This document shows, in pieces, positions 7,171 to 14,292 of a stretch of DNA of 14,292 bases. The first letter of the stretch is position 1; every line of letters begins with the position of its first letter. Source of the stretch: Candidatus Dadabacteria bacterium (GTDB lineage: Bacteria; Desulfobacterota_D; UBA1144; Nemesobacterales; JADFKM01); assembly GCA_022564935.1 (NCBI GenBank), contig JADFKM010000053.1, positions 1 through 14,292 of the forward strand. Direction: 5' to 3'. Position numbers and translations under genes: made by a program. The notes under the pieces were generated by a model, which was given only the letters and a program-made list of their open reading frames with translations, searched no databases and had not been told where the DNA came from.

Positions 7171-7524
7171 TTGGGTACCGGTTATAACAGGAATGACAGG
7201 GTTGGGGATCTTATAATGCGCGAGATCTCTGAAATGATACTTAAGGGGGAGATAAAAGACCCCCGCGTCGGATCGGTTATTGTAACAGGGGTTAAGGTCA
7301 CAAAAGACCTCAGCCAAGCAAGGCTTTTCATTACCACTATGGGCAAAGAAACCACGCTGGAAGACGCTCTTGCCGGGCTCCAGAGCGCAAGAGGGTTCAT
7401 CAAGCGCGAGCTATGGAAGAGGTTCAGGCTGAAGCGCGTGCCGGAGATTAGATTTGAACTCGATTCCGCCCTCCAAGAGGGATATAGGATCGATGACCTG
7501 CTCAGGGGGTTGAGGGGTGAGTGA
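7171..7524 (+). CDS. rbfA: 30S ribosome-binding factor RbfA
   Basis: A 117-residue KH-fold protein of typical length that binds the 30S subunit near helix 1 of 16S rRNA and supports late maturation and cold adaptation. Characteristic pieces are the N-terminal RVGDLIMREISEMI (10-23), DPRVG (30-34), VTKDLSQARLFI (43-54), and the C-terminal RVPEIRFELDSALQEG segment. The start is a TTG at 7171; no in-frame ATG exists nearby and the N-terminus aligns with the family as drawn. It follows ylxP by 11 nt and overlaps nrnA by 8 nt. Its role matches RimP, encoded at the head of the same operon. Confidence 0.95.
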   Translation: MGTGYNRNDRVGDLIMREISEMILKGEIKDPRVGSVIVTGVKVTKDLSQARLFITTMGKETTLEDALAGLQSARGFIKRELWKRFRLKRVPEIRFELDSALQEGYRIDDLLRGLRGE

Positions 7525-8512
7525 TTTTGTGGGAGTGTCAGAAATTTTGAAAAGCTCTAGACGGCTGCTCGTAACGAGCCATGAAAGCCCCGACGGAGAC
7601 GCTTTGGGCTCCATGCTCGGACTGGGTCTTAGCCTGGAGCCGGAAGGAAAAGAGGTCGAGTATTACAATGCGAGCGGGGTGCCTCCGCACCTTGATTTCC
7701 TGCCCTACAGAGGGAGAGTGAAGTCTGTTCTAAACGAAATACCGGGCAGCTTCGACGCCACAATCATACTGGACTGTACGGACATCGGCAGGGTAGGAGA
7801 GGAGTTTTTGACGGAGCTTGAGACGGGCAGAATGGGACGCACCGTGATTATTGACCACCACAGCACACGGGTACCCTCGGCCGATATGCACGTACTTTTT
7901 CCATGCGCCGCAGCCACTGGGATCATCGTGTTCTCGCTAATCAAATACCTGGAGCTAGAGATTACCTCCGATATCGCCACGTCCCTCTACACGGCTATAG
8001 TTTCCGATACGGGCTCATTCAGTTATGAGAACACCGGGCCGGAGGCTCTGAGGGTAGCCGCCGAGCTCATCGAGCGCGGCGCTTCCCCTTCATATATATC
8101 GGAGGCCATCTACCAAAGGGAGCCCATTAGCAAGATCAAGCTGCTCGGCCTTGCGCTGCCGACGATCGAGCTTTCCGAAGGGGGCGACGTCGCTTCCATT
8201 ACCGTTGACGGGACTATGTTTGAGCGGACTTCCTCCGGCAGAGCCGATACGGAGGGGTTTGTGAACATCCCACGCTCCATTAAGGGTGTGAAGGTTGCCG
8301 TTCTTTTCAGAGAGGTGTCCTCTAGTGATAATGAGGGAAAGTGGAAGATCAGTCTCAGGTCCAAGGGAGAGGTGAACGTTGCCGCCGTGGCCGAGAAGCT
8401 TGGGGGCGGGGGTCATGAAAGGGCTGCGGGGTGCAGCATAAGGGGGTCTATTGAGCATGCGAAGGAGAATCTTTTCGATTTGTTAAGGGAGGAGCTTGGT
8501 TGGAAGGTGTAA
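7517..8512 (+). CDS. nrnA: DHH/DHHA1 phosphoesterase, NrnA-like
   Basis: A 331-residue bifunctional oligoribonuclease/pAp-phosphatase-type protein. NrnA degrades 2-5 nt RNAs and dephosphorylates pAp, and related enzymes hydrolyse cyclic or linear dinucleotides. DHH-domain metal-ligand motifs are SHESPDGDALGS (21-32), DCTD (86-89), IDHHS (112-116) and SDTGSF (163-168). The DHHA1 substrate-binding motif GGGGHERAAG starts at 296. The GTG at 7517 overlaps the rbfA end by 8 nt, and its own end overlaps truB by 13 nt, so three genes are translationally linked. The position between rbfA and truB is conserved in many bacteria. Whether the main substrate is nanoRNA, pAp or a cyclic-dinucleotide product cannot be decided from sequence. 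Confidence 0.9.
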   Translation: MSDFVGVSEILKSSRRLLVTSHESPDGDALGSMLGLGLSLEPEGKEVEYYNASGVPPHLDFLPYRGRVKSVLNEIPGSFDATIILDCTDIGRVGEEFLTELETGRMGRTVIIDHHSTRVPSADMHVLFPCAAATGIIVFSLIKYLELEITSDIATSLYTAIVSDTGSFSYENTGPEALRVAAELIERGASPSYISEAIYQREPISKIKLLGLALPTIELSEGGDVASITVDGTMFERTSSGRADTEGFVNIPRSIKGVKVAVLFREVSSSDNEGKWKISLRSKGEVNVAAVAEKLGGGGHERAAGCSIRGSIEHAKENLFDLLREELGWKV

Positions 8513-9426
8513 CGGTTGTGGATAAACCCAGCGGGTTGAGCTCCGCCGGGGTGGTAAACAGGGTGAAGAGACTGCTGGGGGCAAAACGCGCCGGTCACAC
8601 CGGGACCCTTGACCCCTTTGCCACCGGCGTGCTGGCGGTTTGTCTGAGTGGGGCTACCAAGGCAATTCCCTACATGGACGAGGCGTTTAAGGAATACGAA
8701 GCCGTCCTGAGGCTCGGTGTTTTGACCGATACGCTCGATTCGACGGGAAAGGTGATTGAGCAATGCCCCGTCGAAGGAATGGGTGAGGGGCGTGTGCTCG
8801 AAGCCCTTGAGGGGTTCAGGGGTAAGATAGAGCAGACACCGCCAAAATACTCCGCCATCAAAAAGAACGGCAGGAGGATGTATTGGCTCGCAAGGCATGG
8901 TGTGGAAGTGGAGAGACCGAAAAGGGAAGTGTTTATTGAGGATTTGAGGCTTCTCGGGCTGGATTTGCCCGACATCAGGCTTTTTATCCGCTGCTCCAGG
9001 GGCACGTATATACGCTCCCTCGGGGCTGATATTGCCGAGCGCCTAGGCTGCTGCGGCCATGTGGCCGGGTTGAGGAGGCTCAAGAGCGGAATTTTCGATA
9101 TAGAGGATGCGGCGAGCATAGAAGAATTGCAGGACGGCAATTACAAGCTCTTCTCCATTAGACAGGTCCTTTCGCATTTAAAGGATATAGAGGTCGGCGT
9201 AGTAGTCGCTGCCCGCATCAGGGACGGGCTGCAGGTTAAAAAGTGTTTTGTTGACGGTTTGTCGCTTCCCGACTTTATTAAAGGGGAGAGGCTTGTAGTT
9301 ACCGACGGCGGTAGGGTCGTTTCCGTGGTCGAGGCGGTCGTGGGCGCTGGCGAGGTAGAGGAATGCGGAGATGACGATACCGTTCTTAAGCTGTTGAGGG
9401 TGTTCGGAGGTGACGGGAGTGATTAA
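8500..9426 (+). CDS. truB: tRNA pseudouridine(55) synthase TruB
   Basis: It converts U55 of the T-loop to pseudouridine in most tRNAs. The 308-residue protein shows the N-terminal VVDKPSGLSS (6-15) and the catalytic motif GHTGTLDPFATGVL with nucleophile Asp38. It also has the YSAIKKNGRRMYWLAR region and RGTYIRSLGADIAE. The C-terminal part after about residue 230 is the likely PUA-type RNA-binding region. The start is a TTG at 8500 inside the end of nrnA, preceded by a good AGGGAGGAG (8486-8494). No other start fits the conserved N-terminus. A 95-nt gap with its own promoter candidate follows before rpsO. Confidence 0.96.
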   Translation: MEGVTVVDKPSGLSSAGVVNRVKRLLGAKRAGHTGTLDPFATGVLAVCLSGATKAIPYMDEAFKEYEAVLRLGVLTDTLDSTGKVIEQCPVEGMGEGRVLEALEGFRGKIEQTPPKYSAIKKNGRRMYWLARHGVEVERPKREVFIEDLRLLGLDLPDIRLFIRCSRGTYIRSLGADIAERLGCCGHVAGLRRLKSGIFDIEDAASIEELQDGNYKLFSIRQVLSHLKDIEVGVVVAARIRDGLQVKKCFVDGLSLPDFIKGERLVVTDGGRVVSVVEAVVGAGEVEECGDDDTVLKLLRVFGGDGSD

Positions 9427-9461
9427 TTTGCCGTTAAACAATAGGGTACTACACCGATATT

Positions 9462-9480
9462 ATTTGAAAAACTCTCAAAT
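9462..9480. repeat. Inverted repeat ATTTGA-N7-TCAAAT upstream of rpsO
   Basis: Perfect 6-bp arms (9462-9467 and 9475-9480) flank a 7-nt centre. The repeat overlaps the candidate -35 of the rpsO promoter, so it could be a protein-binding site. It could instead form only a weak AT-rich hairpin in truB read-through RNA. Confidence 0.35.
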
Positions 9481-9490
9481 TATGGATAAT
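9464..9490 (+). promoter_or_regulatory. Candidate promoter of rpsO-pnp
   Basis: TTGAAA (9464-9469; 5 of 6) and GATAAT (9485-9490; 5 of 6) are separated by 15 bp, shorter than the ideal 17. The start would be near 9497, about 25 nt before the rpsO ATG. It lies in the AT-rich 95-bp truB-rpsO gap. An rpsO promoter after truB is also found in E. coli, which supports the reading. Confidence 0.4.
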
Positions 9491-9521
9491 TGACTTATAA
9501 ATATTGTTATGGAGGAGCGCA

Positions 9522-9791
9522 ATGGCAATAGATACCGAGACCAAGCAAGCCATTATCGATGAGTACAAAGTCCACCCCAAGGATGTGGGCTCGCCGGAGG
9601 TGCAGGTTGCGTTGCTTACACACAGAATCTCCAATCTTTCCGAGCACATGAAGGTCAGCCCGAAGGACACCCATTCCAGGCGAGGCCTGCTTGCTATGGT
9701 AACTAAGAGGCGGAAGCTGTTGAATTACCTGAAACAAACCGTCGCGGGGCGTTACACAAATCTTATAAGCAGATTGGGTCTTAGAAAATAA
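9522..9791 (+). CDS. rpsO: 30S ribosomal protein S15
   Basis: Exactly 89 residues, the standard S15 length; it binds the 16S central domain early in 30S assembly and contributes to an intersubunit bridge. Signatures are [16 protein letters not shown] (21-36) and [20 protein letters not shown] (51-70). I chose the ATG at 9522 because GGAGGAG (9511-9517) lies at the right distance and the product begins MAIDTETKQ as expected; a TTG at 9504 would translate through the Shine-Dalgarno. S15 is autoregulated through its leader in several bacteria, but I see no clear leader fold in the short upstream region. pnp follows after 24 nt, the classic rpsO-pnp pair. Confidence 0.98.
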   Translation: MAIDTETKQAIIDEYKVHPKDVGSPEVQVALLTHRISNLSEHMKVSPKDTHSRRGLLAMVTKRRKLLNYLKQTVAGRYTNLISRLGLRK

Positions 9792-9815
9792 AGGAACTCA
9801 GGAGGTAGATTTATT

Positions 9816-11933
9816 TTGGACAGTGAATATAGGCGTGTTGAAAAAGAGGTATTTGGAAGAAGGTTCGAGCTTGAAACAGGCAGGATTGCTAAACAGGCGG
9901 ACGGCTCCGTTCTGGCTCGGTATGGCGAAACTGTGGTCCTGGCCACGATTGTCGCCTCTAAGGAGAGGTCCGAAGGGGAGGATTTTCTCCCCCTAACGGT
10001 TAATTACCAGGAAAAGACATACGCCGCCGGAAAGATACCCGGGGGTTATTTCAAACGCGAGGGGAGACCCACCGAGAAGGAGGTTCTCACTTCAAGGCTT
10101 ATAGACAGGCCCATCAGACCGCTTCTGCCGGATAATTTTATATATACCACTCAGATCATGTTGACCGTTCTGTCTGCGGACATTGAAAACGACCCCGACG
10201 TTCTTTCGGTAACTGCGGCCTCTGCCGCTATAATGGTATCGAACGTGCCTTTTGCGGGCCCCCTTGCGGCAGTGAGGGTTGGTCGTGTAGGCGGCGAGCT
10301 GATTTGCAACCCCATAAGGGAGCAGCTTGAGGACAGCGATATGAACATTGTCGTAGCCGGCACGGCTGAATCGATTGTAATGGTTGAGGGCAGCGCCTCC
10401 GAGGTGCCTGAAGATGAAATGGTTGAAGCCCTCATATTTGCCCAAGAGTCTCTTCAGGAGTTCATCAAACCACAATTGGAGCTGGTCTCCGGGCTGGATA
10501 TACAAAAGCGGGAGGTCCCGCTGCCCGAAGAAGACCCTGCGTTTGTTGAAGATGTGAACAGACTCTCCAGAGAGGGAATAAAGGAAACCCTCGCTATCGC
10601 TTCCAAGGTCAAAAGGAGCGAGCGGATGAAGGAGATCTACGATGCGGTAAAGGAGGAGCTTTCCGAAAAATATCCCGAACAGGAGCAGCGGATTTCAGCC
10701 GTGTTCGAAAGGACCAAAAAAGAGGTTCTCCGGGATCATATCGTGAACGCAAAGCTCAGGCCTGACGGAAGGGATTACACGACGGTAAGACTGATAACGG
10801 GTGAAGTCGGGTTCCTGCCGAGAACCCATGGCTCGGCCCTCTTTACGAGGGGTGAGACGCAGTCGGTTGTTGTGGCGACACTCGGTACTTCCTATGACGA
10901 GCAGAGAATCGACGCACTCGAAGGGGATATTAAAAAGAGTTTTATGCTCCATTACAACTTCCCTCCTTTCAGCGTCGGCGAGACCAGCTACCGTCTGGCC
11001 CCGGGCCGCAGAGAGATAGGACACGGATATCTGGCCGAACGCTCCATAAAACAGGTGCTACCGTCCAAAGAGGAGTTCCCTTACACCATCCGTGTGGTTT
11101 CAGATATCCTTGAGTCCAACGGCTCTTCATCCATGGCTACCGTCTGCGGGGCCAGCATGGCCCTGATGGATGCGGGTGTGCCTATCAAGGCACCCGTAGG
11201 CGGCATAGCAATGGGGTTGATAAAGGATGGGGATGACTTCGTTATTCTCTCGGACATACTAGGGGACGAAGACCATCTGGGCGACATGGATTTTAAGGTC
11301 GCGGGCACCAGGCAAGGGGTCACCGGTCTTCAGATGGACATAAAAGTGACCGGGGTAACCAAGGAGATCCTCTCCAGGGCTCTCGAGCAGGCTTACCATG
11401 CCAGGCTCCACGTGCTCGATAAGATGGAAGAGGTGATAGGGAAGCCTAGGGACGATATATCCGACTATGCACCCAAGATAATTACTTTCCGGATCAAGCA
11501 GGAGAAAATTAAGGATGTGATAGGCCCCGGAGGGAGGATTATTAAGAACATCGTTGAGCAGACAGGGGTCCATATTGATTTAGAGGACGACGGCACGGTT
11601 CATATTGCTTCCGTGAGTAAAGCTTCCTGCGATGCGGCCCAAGCTATGGTCGAAGAGCTGATAAAGGAAGCCGAGCAGGGAAAGGTGTATCTGGGAGTGG
11701 TCAAACGAGTGCTCGATTTCGGAGCTATTGTGGAGCTCTTTAACGGAACGGACGGCCTTGTGCACATATCTGAACTTGACAACAAGAGGGTTAAGGAAGT
11801 CAGTGATATTTTGAAGGAAGGGGATGAAGTGCTCGTCAAGTGCCTCAGAATAGAAAGGGACGGCAAGATAAGGCTGAGCAGGAAGGAGGCTTTAGGGGAG
11901 AATATAGAAGATTACAGGCCCTCAACCTCCTAA
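9816..11933 (+). CDS. pnp: Polyribonucleotide nucleotidyltransferase (PNPase)
   Basis: A phosphorolytic 3'-5' exoribonuclease, trimeric and often part of the RNA degradosome. The 705 residues hold a first RNase PH domain (about 10-225), a helical linker (about 240-305), and the catalytic second RNase PH domain (about 310-545). Asp486, Asp492 and Lys494 lie in GDEDHLGDMDFK, the same positions as in the E. coli enzyme. A KH domain (about 555-617, GPGG at 570-573) and an S1 domain (about 622-690) follow. The start is a TTG at 9816 with AGGAGGT (9800-9806) upstream. The 24-nt gap after rpsO leaves no room for a large leader hairpin such as the RNase III target used for autocontrol in E. coli. Confidence 0.98.
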   Translation: MDSEYRRVEKEVFGRRFELETGRIAKQADGSVLARYGETVVLATIVASKERSEGEDFLPLTVNYQEKTYAAGKIPGGYFKREGRPTEKEVLTSRLIDRPIRPLLPDNFIYTTQIMLTVLSADIENDPDVLSVTAASAAIMVSNVPFAGPLAAVRVGRVGGELICNPIREQLEDSDMNIVVAGTAESIVMVEGSASEVPEDEMVEALIFAQESLQEFIKPQLELVSGLDIQKREVPLPEEDPAFVEDVNRLSREGIKETLAIASKVKRSERMKEIYDAVKEELSEKYPEQEQRISAVFERTKKEVLRDHIVNAKLRPDGRDYTTVRLITGEVGFLPRTHGSALFTRGETQSVVVATLGTSYDEQRIDALEGDIKKSFMLHYNFPPFSVGETSYRLAPGRREIGHGYLAERSIKQVLPSKEEFPYTIRVVSDILESNGSSSMATVCGASMALMDAGVPIKAPVGGIAMGLIKDGDDFVILSDILGDEDHLGDMDFKVAGTRQGVTGLQMDIKVTGVTKEILSRALEQAYHARLHVLDKMEEVIGKPRDDISDYAPKIITFRIKQEKIKDVIGPGGRIIKNIVEQTGVHIDLEDDGTVHIASVSKASCDAAQAMVEELIKEAEQGKVYLGVVKRVLDFGAIVELFNGTDGLVHISELDNKRVKEVSDILKEGDEVLVKCLRIERDGKIRLSRKEALGENIEDYRPSTS

Positions 11934-11976
11934 CGGCCCTTCGAGTTCCCTTCCGCTTCGAAGTGTTCAGGTAACA

Positions 11977-12927
11977 GTGCCGCATCTGAAAAGGCAAAGA
12001 CCCCGATTGGTTGCAGTGCTCGGCCCTTCTGCTTCAGGGAAGAGCGATCTCGCAATTGATATCGCCCGGATGTTCGGTGCCGAGATACTCAGCGCCGACT
12101 CCCTCCAGGTATACAGGCACCTGGACATCGGCACCGCCAAACCCACTGCGGAGCTGAGATACAATTACCCACACCACTTAATCGACATAGTCGAGCCCGA
12201 CGAGGAGTTCAATGCAGGACTTTACAGGGCAGCTGCGGCAAAGGTCATAGACGCACTTCACAGCAGCGGGAAGAGGATGGTCGTCGTGGGGGGCACCTTT
12301 CTCTACGTCCGGGTCCTTTTAAACGGTCTAGTAGAGGGCATTCCAGCCGACATTGATATAAGGGACAGCCTGAGGCGGGAGAGGGCTTCATACGGAGATG
12401 GCTGGATGCATACGAAGCTTCGCCTCATAGACCCACACTCTGCAGGGAAAATCCATCCGAACGACTACGTGCGCATAGAGCGGGCTCTTGAGGCCTACTA
12501 TCTCACCGGGACCACTATGGCCGAGCTCCGGGCGCAGCAGAGCGGTGAAGACACGCTCTATGACTGTTTAACGGTCTGTCTTTCCATGGATCGCGAGGAT
12601 TTATGGGACAGGATTGAGAAAAGGACGGACAGAATGGTTGAGCGGGGACTCGTCGATGAGGTTAAAGGGTTGGGGGAGATGGGTTACTCTAGCTGTCTAA
12701 AGCCCCTTCAATCCATAGGATATAAAGAGATAATCCGGCACATCAAGGGGGAAATATCGCTCGATGAGGCTGTAGAGCTTATAAAGCGTGACACGAGGCG
12801 TCTTGTGAAGCGTCAGATGACGTGGCTGAGAAAGGAAGAGCGGTTGATGTGGTTCCATCCCGGGCGTGACCGTGACGCGCTGATGAAGACTATCGAGGAG
12901 TTTTATCTTCGGGGAGAGCGGCGCTGA
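11977..12927 (+). CDS. miaA: tRNA dimethylallyltransferase MiaA
   Basis: It transfers a dimethylallyl group to N6 of A37 in tRNAs reading UNN codons. The 316-residue length is normal. I see the P-loop GPSASGKS (16-23), the catalytic-region DSLQVYR (41-47), GTAKPT (52-57), GGTFLYVR (105-112), and NDYVRIERALEAY (162-174). The C-terminal LQSIGYKEI and TRRLVKRQMTWLRK segments also match. The start is a GTG at 11977 with a short AGGT (11969-11972) before it; no earlier in-frame start is available downstream of pnp. It follows pnp by 43 nt and is the last + strand gene of the block. Confidence 0.95.
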   Translation: MPHLKRQRPRLVAVLGPSASGKSDLAIDIARMFGAEILSADSLQVYRHLDIGTAKPTAELRYNYPHHLIDIVEPDEEFNAGLYRAAAAKVIDALHSSGKRMVVVGGTFLYVRVLLNGLVEGIPADIDIRDSLRRERASYGDGWMHTKLRLIDPHSAGKIHPNDYVRIERALEAYYLTGTTMAELRAQQSGEDTLYDCLTVCLSMDREDLWDRIEKRTDRMVERGLVDEVKGLGEMGYSSCLKPLQSIGYKEIIRHIKGEISLDEAVELIKRDTRRLVKRQMTWLRKEERLMWFHPGRDRDALMKTIEEFYLRGERR

Positions 12928-12933
12928 AGCCGC
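12918..12933 (+). terminator. Weak hairpin spanning the miaA stop
   Basis: GCGGC (12918-12922) and GCCGC (12929-12933) form a 5-bp GC stem around the miaA TGA, followed by only three T within CGTTTG. It could weakly terminate the operon before the convergent TPR gene. A second small hairpin, AGTAC/GTACT (12940-12954), lies in the same gap. Neither has a proper T-tract. Confidence 0.2.
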
Positions 12934-12970
12934 CGTTTGAGTACATGGGGTACTGAGAGGTGCGCAGGGC

Positions 12971-13597
12971 TTAAATCTCGCCGAGAAGGTCTCTGTAGAT
13001 TTCGTCTGCCTTTTCCTGCTGACCCATCTTCTCATACGATAGGGCAATGTGTATCCTAGCCTGCTTCCTGTAGGGAGAGCCCCCTTTGTCCAGCTTGGAA
13101 AGCTGCTCGACGGTTTCGTTCCAATTTCCAAGATTGTAGTTGGCCAGGCCGATTGTCAGATAAGCCAAGTCCTTTAATATCTCTATTCGCTTCTCGGATG
13201 AGATAAACCGGTTAAAGAGATTTATCGATTCGGTGTAGTGACCCCTATCGTAGTTGATGAGCGCCGAATAGTAGAGTGAAAGGCTTGATATGGTCGTGTC
13301 GGGATACTCTTCAATCAACGCCGAGAATTTTTCGAGAGCCTTCGTGGCGCTCTCTTCGGAGTCGATTTCCCCCTTTAACACAACGGCCCGGTAGAACTTG
13401 TAGTTTGCTTGGTCAAGCTTGTTTTCTTTATGTTTATTGATGTATAGGGCGCCGGCTATGATGATAGTTATCCCGAAGACACCTAGAAGAATATTCGTAT
13501 ACTTCCTCTGTGCCAATTCAATCGAGTCGGCTGCAAACTGCCTGAACCTATCGAGCTGTTTTAGCTCCTTATGGGTTACTTTAACGCCGGTAGCCAT
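12971..13597 (-). CDS. Membrane-anchored TPR protein (YfgM-like)
   Basis: A 208-residue protein with a basic/polar N-terminus (1-33), one hydrophobic transmembrane segment (about 34-54, TNILLGVFGITIIIAGALY) and a soluble C-terminal part of paired helices. Recognisable TPR-like pairs include residues 86-130 (ALEKFSALIEEYP, ESINLFNRF), 140-170 (AYLTIGLANYNLGNW) and 178-204 (ARIHIALSYEKMGQQEKADEI). The layout, cytoplasmic tail, single span, then TPR, matches the TPR_21/YfgM type, whose E. coli member works with the Sec translocon chaperone PpiD. That role is not shown here. No Shine-Dalgarno precedes the ATG, and a consensus -10 lies only 8 nt upstream, so the message may be leaderless. It converges with miaA and diverges from nfeD. 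Confidence 0.8.
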   Translation of the reverse strand: MATGVKVTHKELKQLDRFRQFAADSIELAQRKYTNILLGVFGITIIIAGALYINKHKENKLDQANYKFYRAVVLKGEIDSEESATKALEKFSALIEEYPDTTISSLSLYYSALINYDRGHYTESINLFNRFISSEKRIEILKDLAYLTIGLANYNLGNWNETVEQLSKLDKGGSPYRKQARIHIALSYEKMGQQEKADEIYRDLLGEI

Positions 13598-13605
13598 GGT
13601 TGTGA

Positions 13606-13633
13606 ATTATAAATGTAAGCGATAAAAAGTAAA
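13606..13633 (-). promoter_or_regulatory. Promoter of the TPR gene, leaderless transcript
   Basis: On the - strand TTTACT (plus 13628-13633; 4 of 6), a 16-bp spacer and a perfect TATAAT (13606-13611) lie directly upstream of the ATG at 13597. Transcription would begin at or within a few bases of the start codon, consistent with the missing Shine-Dalgarno. Confidence 0.5.
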
Positions 13634-13698
13634 GATATTACGGGCCGGCGGTGTGATTTGCGCTCGGAGTTGTCGCCGTGTTTCCGCCGTCGCGGGAC

Positions 13699-13727
13699 TT
13701 GCGCTACGGCTTTGCTAAAGCTACTAT
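13699..13727 (+). promoter_or_regulatory. Weak candidate promoter of nfeD
   Basis: TTGCGC (13699-13704), a 17-bp spacer, then TACTAT (13722-13727; 4 of 6). The -35 shares only TTG with consensus. The start would fall about 14 nt before the ATG at 13749, leaving little room for a leader. Offered because the divergent arrangement requires some promoter in this 151-bp gap. Confidence 0.25.
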
Positions 13728-13748
13728 ATTGGTATCGGTAAGCCTTCT

Positions 13749-14292
13749 ATGTTAAAGAGATACACTGTAATTCTTATTGCTATATCTTTCCTATGCGGGG
13801 TTTATGCCTCCGTAGCGGCAAAGGGCGAGAAGACCGGGGATAAAGCTCTGGGTCGGCATAATACGGATTCGGGGGCTACCGATAGGAGTTCTACCGGTCA
13901 TGTAGTAGAGATAGAGATAAACGGCACCATTAACCCTGCCACGACAGACTACATAAAGGACGGCATTGAGCTTGCCGTGCAACAGTCCGCCGATGCCCTG
14001 CTTATACTCATGGACACCCCCGGAGGCCTTCTCTCATCCACAAAGGACATAGTAAAGCTCCTTCTGAACTCACCCGTTCCGATTATCGTTTACGTATCCC
14101 CAAGCGGGGCCACGGCCACTTCGGCCGGGGTATTCATCACCCTTGCCGCACACGTAGCGGCAATGGCCGACGGCACCAGCATAGGAGCCGCGCATCCGGT
14201 GTTGATGGCGGCACAAGATCGTATAAACGCGGCGCATTCCGAGGTGAAGCTGGTCCGATCCGAGCGCCTGCCGGATCCGACATTGAATCTGT
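13749..14292 (+). CDS. NfeD-type membrane protease, 5' part, chimeric end
   Basis: The first 150 residues match the N-terminal protease domain of long NfeD (ClpP-class) proteins, which cleave membrane proteins and often pair with a stomatin partner. A signal peptide covers about 1-24 (MLKRYTVILIAISFLCGVYA). The domain then shows INGTINPATTDYI (57-69), LDTPGGLL-like MDTPGGLL (88-95), VYVSPSGATATSAG (114-127) with the presumed nucleophile Ser125, and GTSIGAAHP (142-150). After residue 150 (from about 14199) the NfeD pattern stops: the expected stretch with the catalytic Lys in a K-V-x-N-D context is missing and the sequence instead resembles a TolC-family protein. The frame stays open to the window edge, with no stop seen. 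The Shine-Dalgarno is weak (GGTAAG, 13737-13742). Identification of residues 1-150 is strong. Confidence 0.85.
   Translation, partial: MLKRYTVILIAISFLCGVYASVAAKGEKTGDKALGRHNTDSGATDRSSTGHVVEIEINGTINPATTDYIKDGIELAVQQSADALLILMDTPGGLLSSTKDIVKLLLNSPVPIIVYVSPSGATATSAGVFITLAAHVAAMADGTSIGAAHPVLMAAQDRINAAHSEVKLVRSERLPDPTLNL
14199..14292 (+). other. TolC-like segment joined to nfeD (likely chimera)
   Basis: Residues 149-181 of the open frame read HPVLMAAQ, RINAAHSEV, then LPDPTLNL. This is the usual first-helix pattern of outer-membrane efflux (TolC/OEP) proteins: H/N-P-x-L-x-A-A, R-I-x-A-A-x-x-x-V, then L-P-D-P-x-L-x-L. All four arginines here use CGN codons (CGT, CGA, CGC) or similar, whereas the window's genes prefer AGG/AGA. 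The junction falls in the shared codons for His-Pro. It is best read as foreign sequence joined by microhomology at the contig end. Confidence 0.55.

Noticed and set aside
9490-9495. TTGACT as the -35 of an rpsO promoter
   Set aside because: Its -10 would have to fall on the rpsO Shine-Dalgarno (about 9512-9518), which does not resemble TATAAT.
11956-11963. CTTCGAAG palindrome between pnp and miaA
   Set aside because: A lone 8-bp palindrome with no loop and no promoter nearby; easily expected by chance.
1-14292. A new defence, mobile or biosynthetic system
   Set aside because: Every gene except the ligase and the TPR protein belongs to well-known housekeeping families in a conserved order, and no transposase, integrase, nuclease cassette, toxin-antitoxin pair or repeat array is visible.

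Overview
This window is a piece of a bacterial chromosome dominated by one long block of translation and RNA-metabolism genes on the + strand (2105-12927), in the conserved order rimP-nusA-infB-ylxP(DUF503)-rbfA-nrnA(DHH/DHHA1)-truB-rpsO-pnp-miaA. A divergent acyl-CoA ligase gene lies to the left (- strand, 197-1882). To the right are a convergent membrane-anchored TPR protein gene (- strand, 12971-13597) and the start of an NfeD-type membrane protease gene (+, from 13749) that runs off the edge. No rRNA, tRNA, CRISPR array, insertion sequence or prophage gene was recognised.

The organism looks like a free-living Gram-negative bacterium of moderate G+C content. It uses AGG/AGA heavily for arginine and often starts genes with TTG or GTG. 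The gene order and the YfgM-like TPR protein would suit a deltaproteobacterial or similar lineage (Dadabacteria-like is one possibility). This placement is a guess from gene content, not a result.

The core genes form one functional programme. RimP and RbfA mature the 30S subunit, and S15 (rpsO) is an early 16S-binding protein. NusA controls transcript elongation and termination, and IF-2 starts translation. TruB and MiaA modify tRNA. PNPase and the NrnA-like phosphoesterase degrade RNA down to nanoRNA. Many genes touch or overlap (infB/ylxP, rbfA/nrnA, nrnA/truB), which suggests translational coupling. The three longer gaps (before rimP, nusA-infB, truB-rpsO) each hold a plausible promoter. 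ylxR, often found between nusA and infB, is absent here.

I found no previously undescribed system. The points most worth checking are: (1) the last ~90 bases of the nfeD reading frame, where an NfeD sequence changes in frame into what reads like the start of a TolC-type outer-membrane efflux protein, probably an assembly or amplification chimera at the contig end; (2) an intrinsic terminator just upstream of rimP, between divergent genes, with a distant 10-nt complement to its 3' arm, suggesting attenuation of the nusA operon; (3) a palindrome lying exactly between the -10 and -35 of the ligase promoter; and (4) a perfect -10 box so close to the TPR gene that its mRNA should be leaderless.
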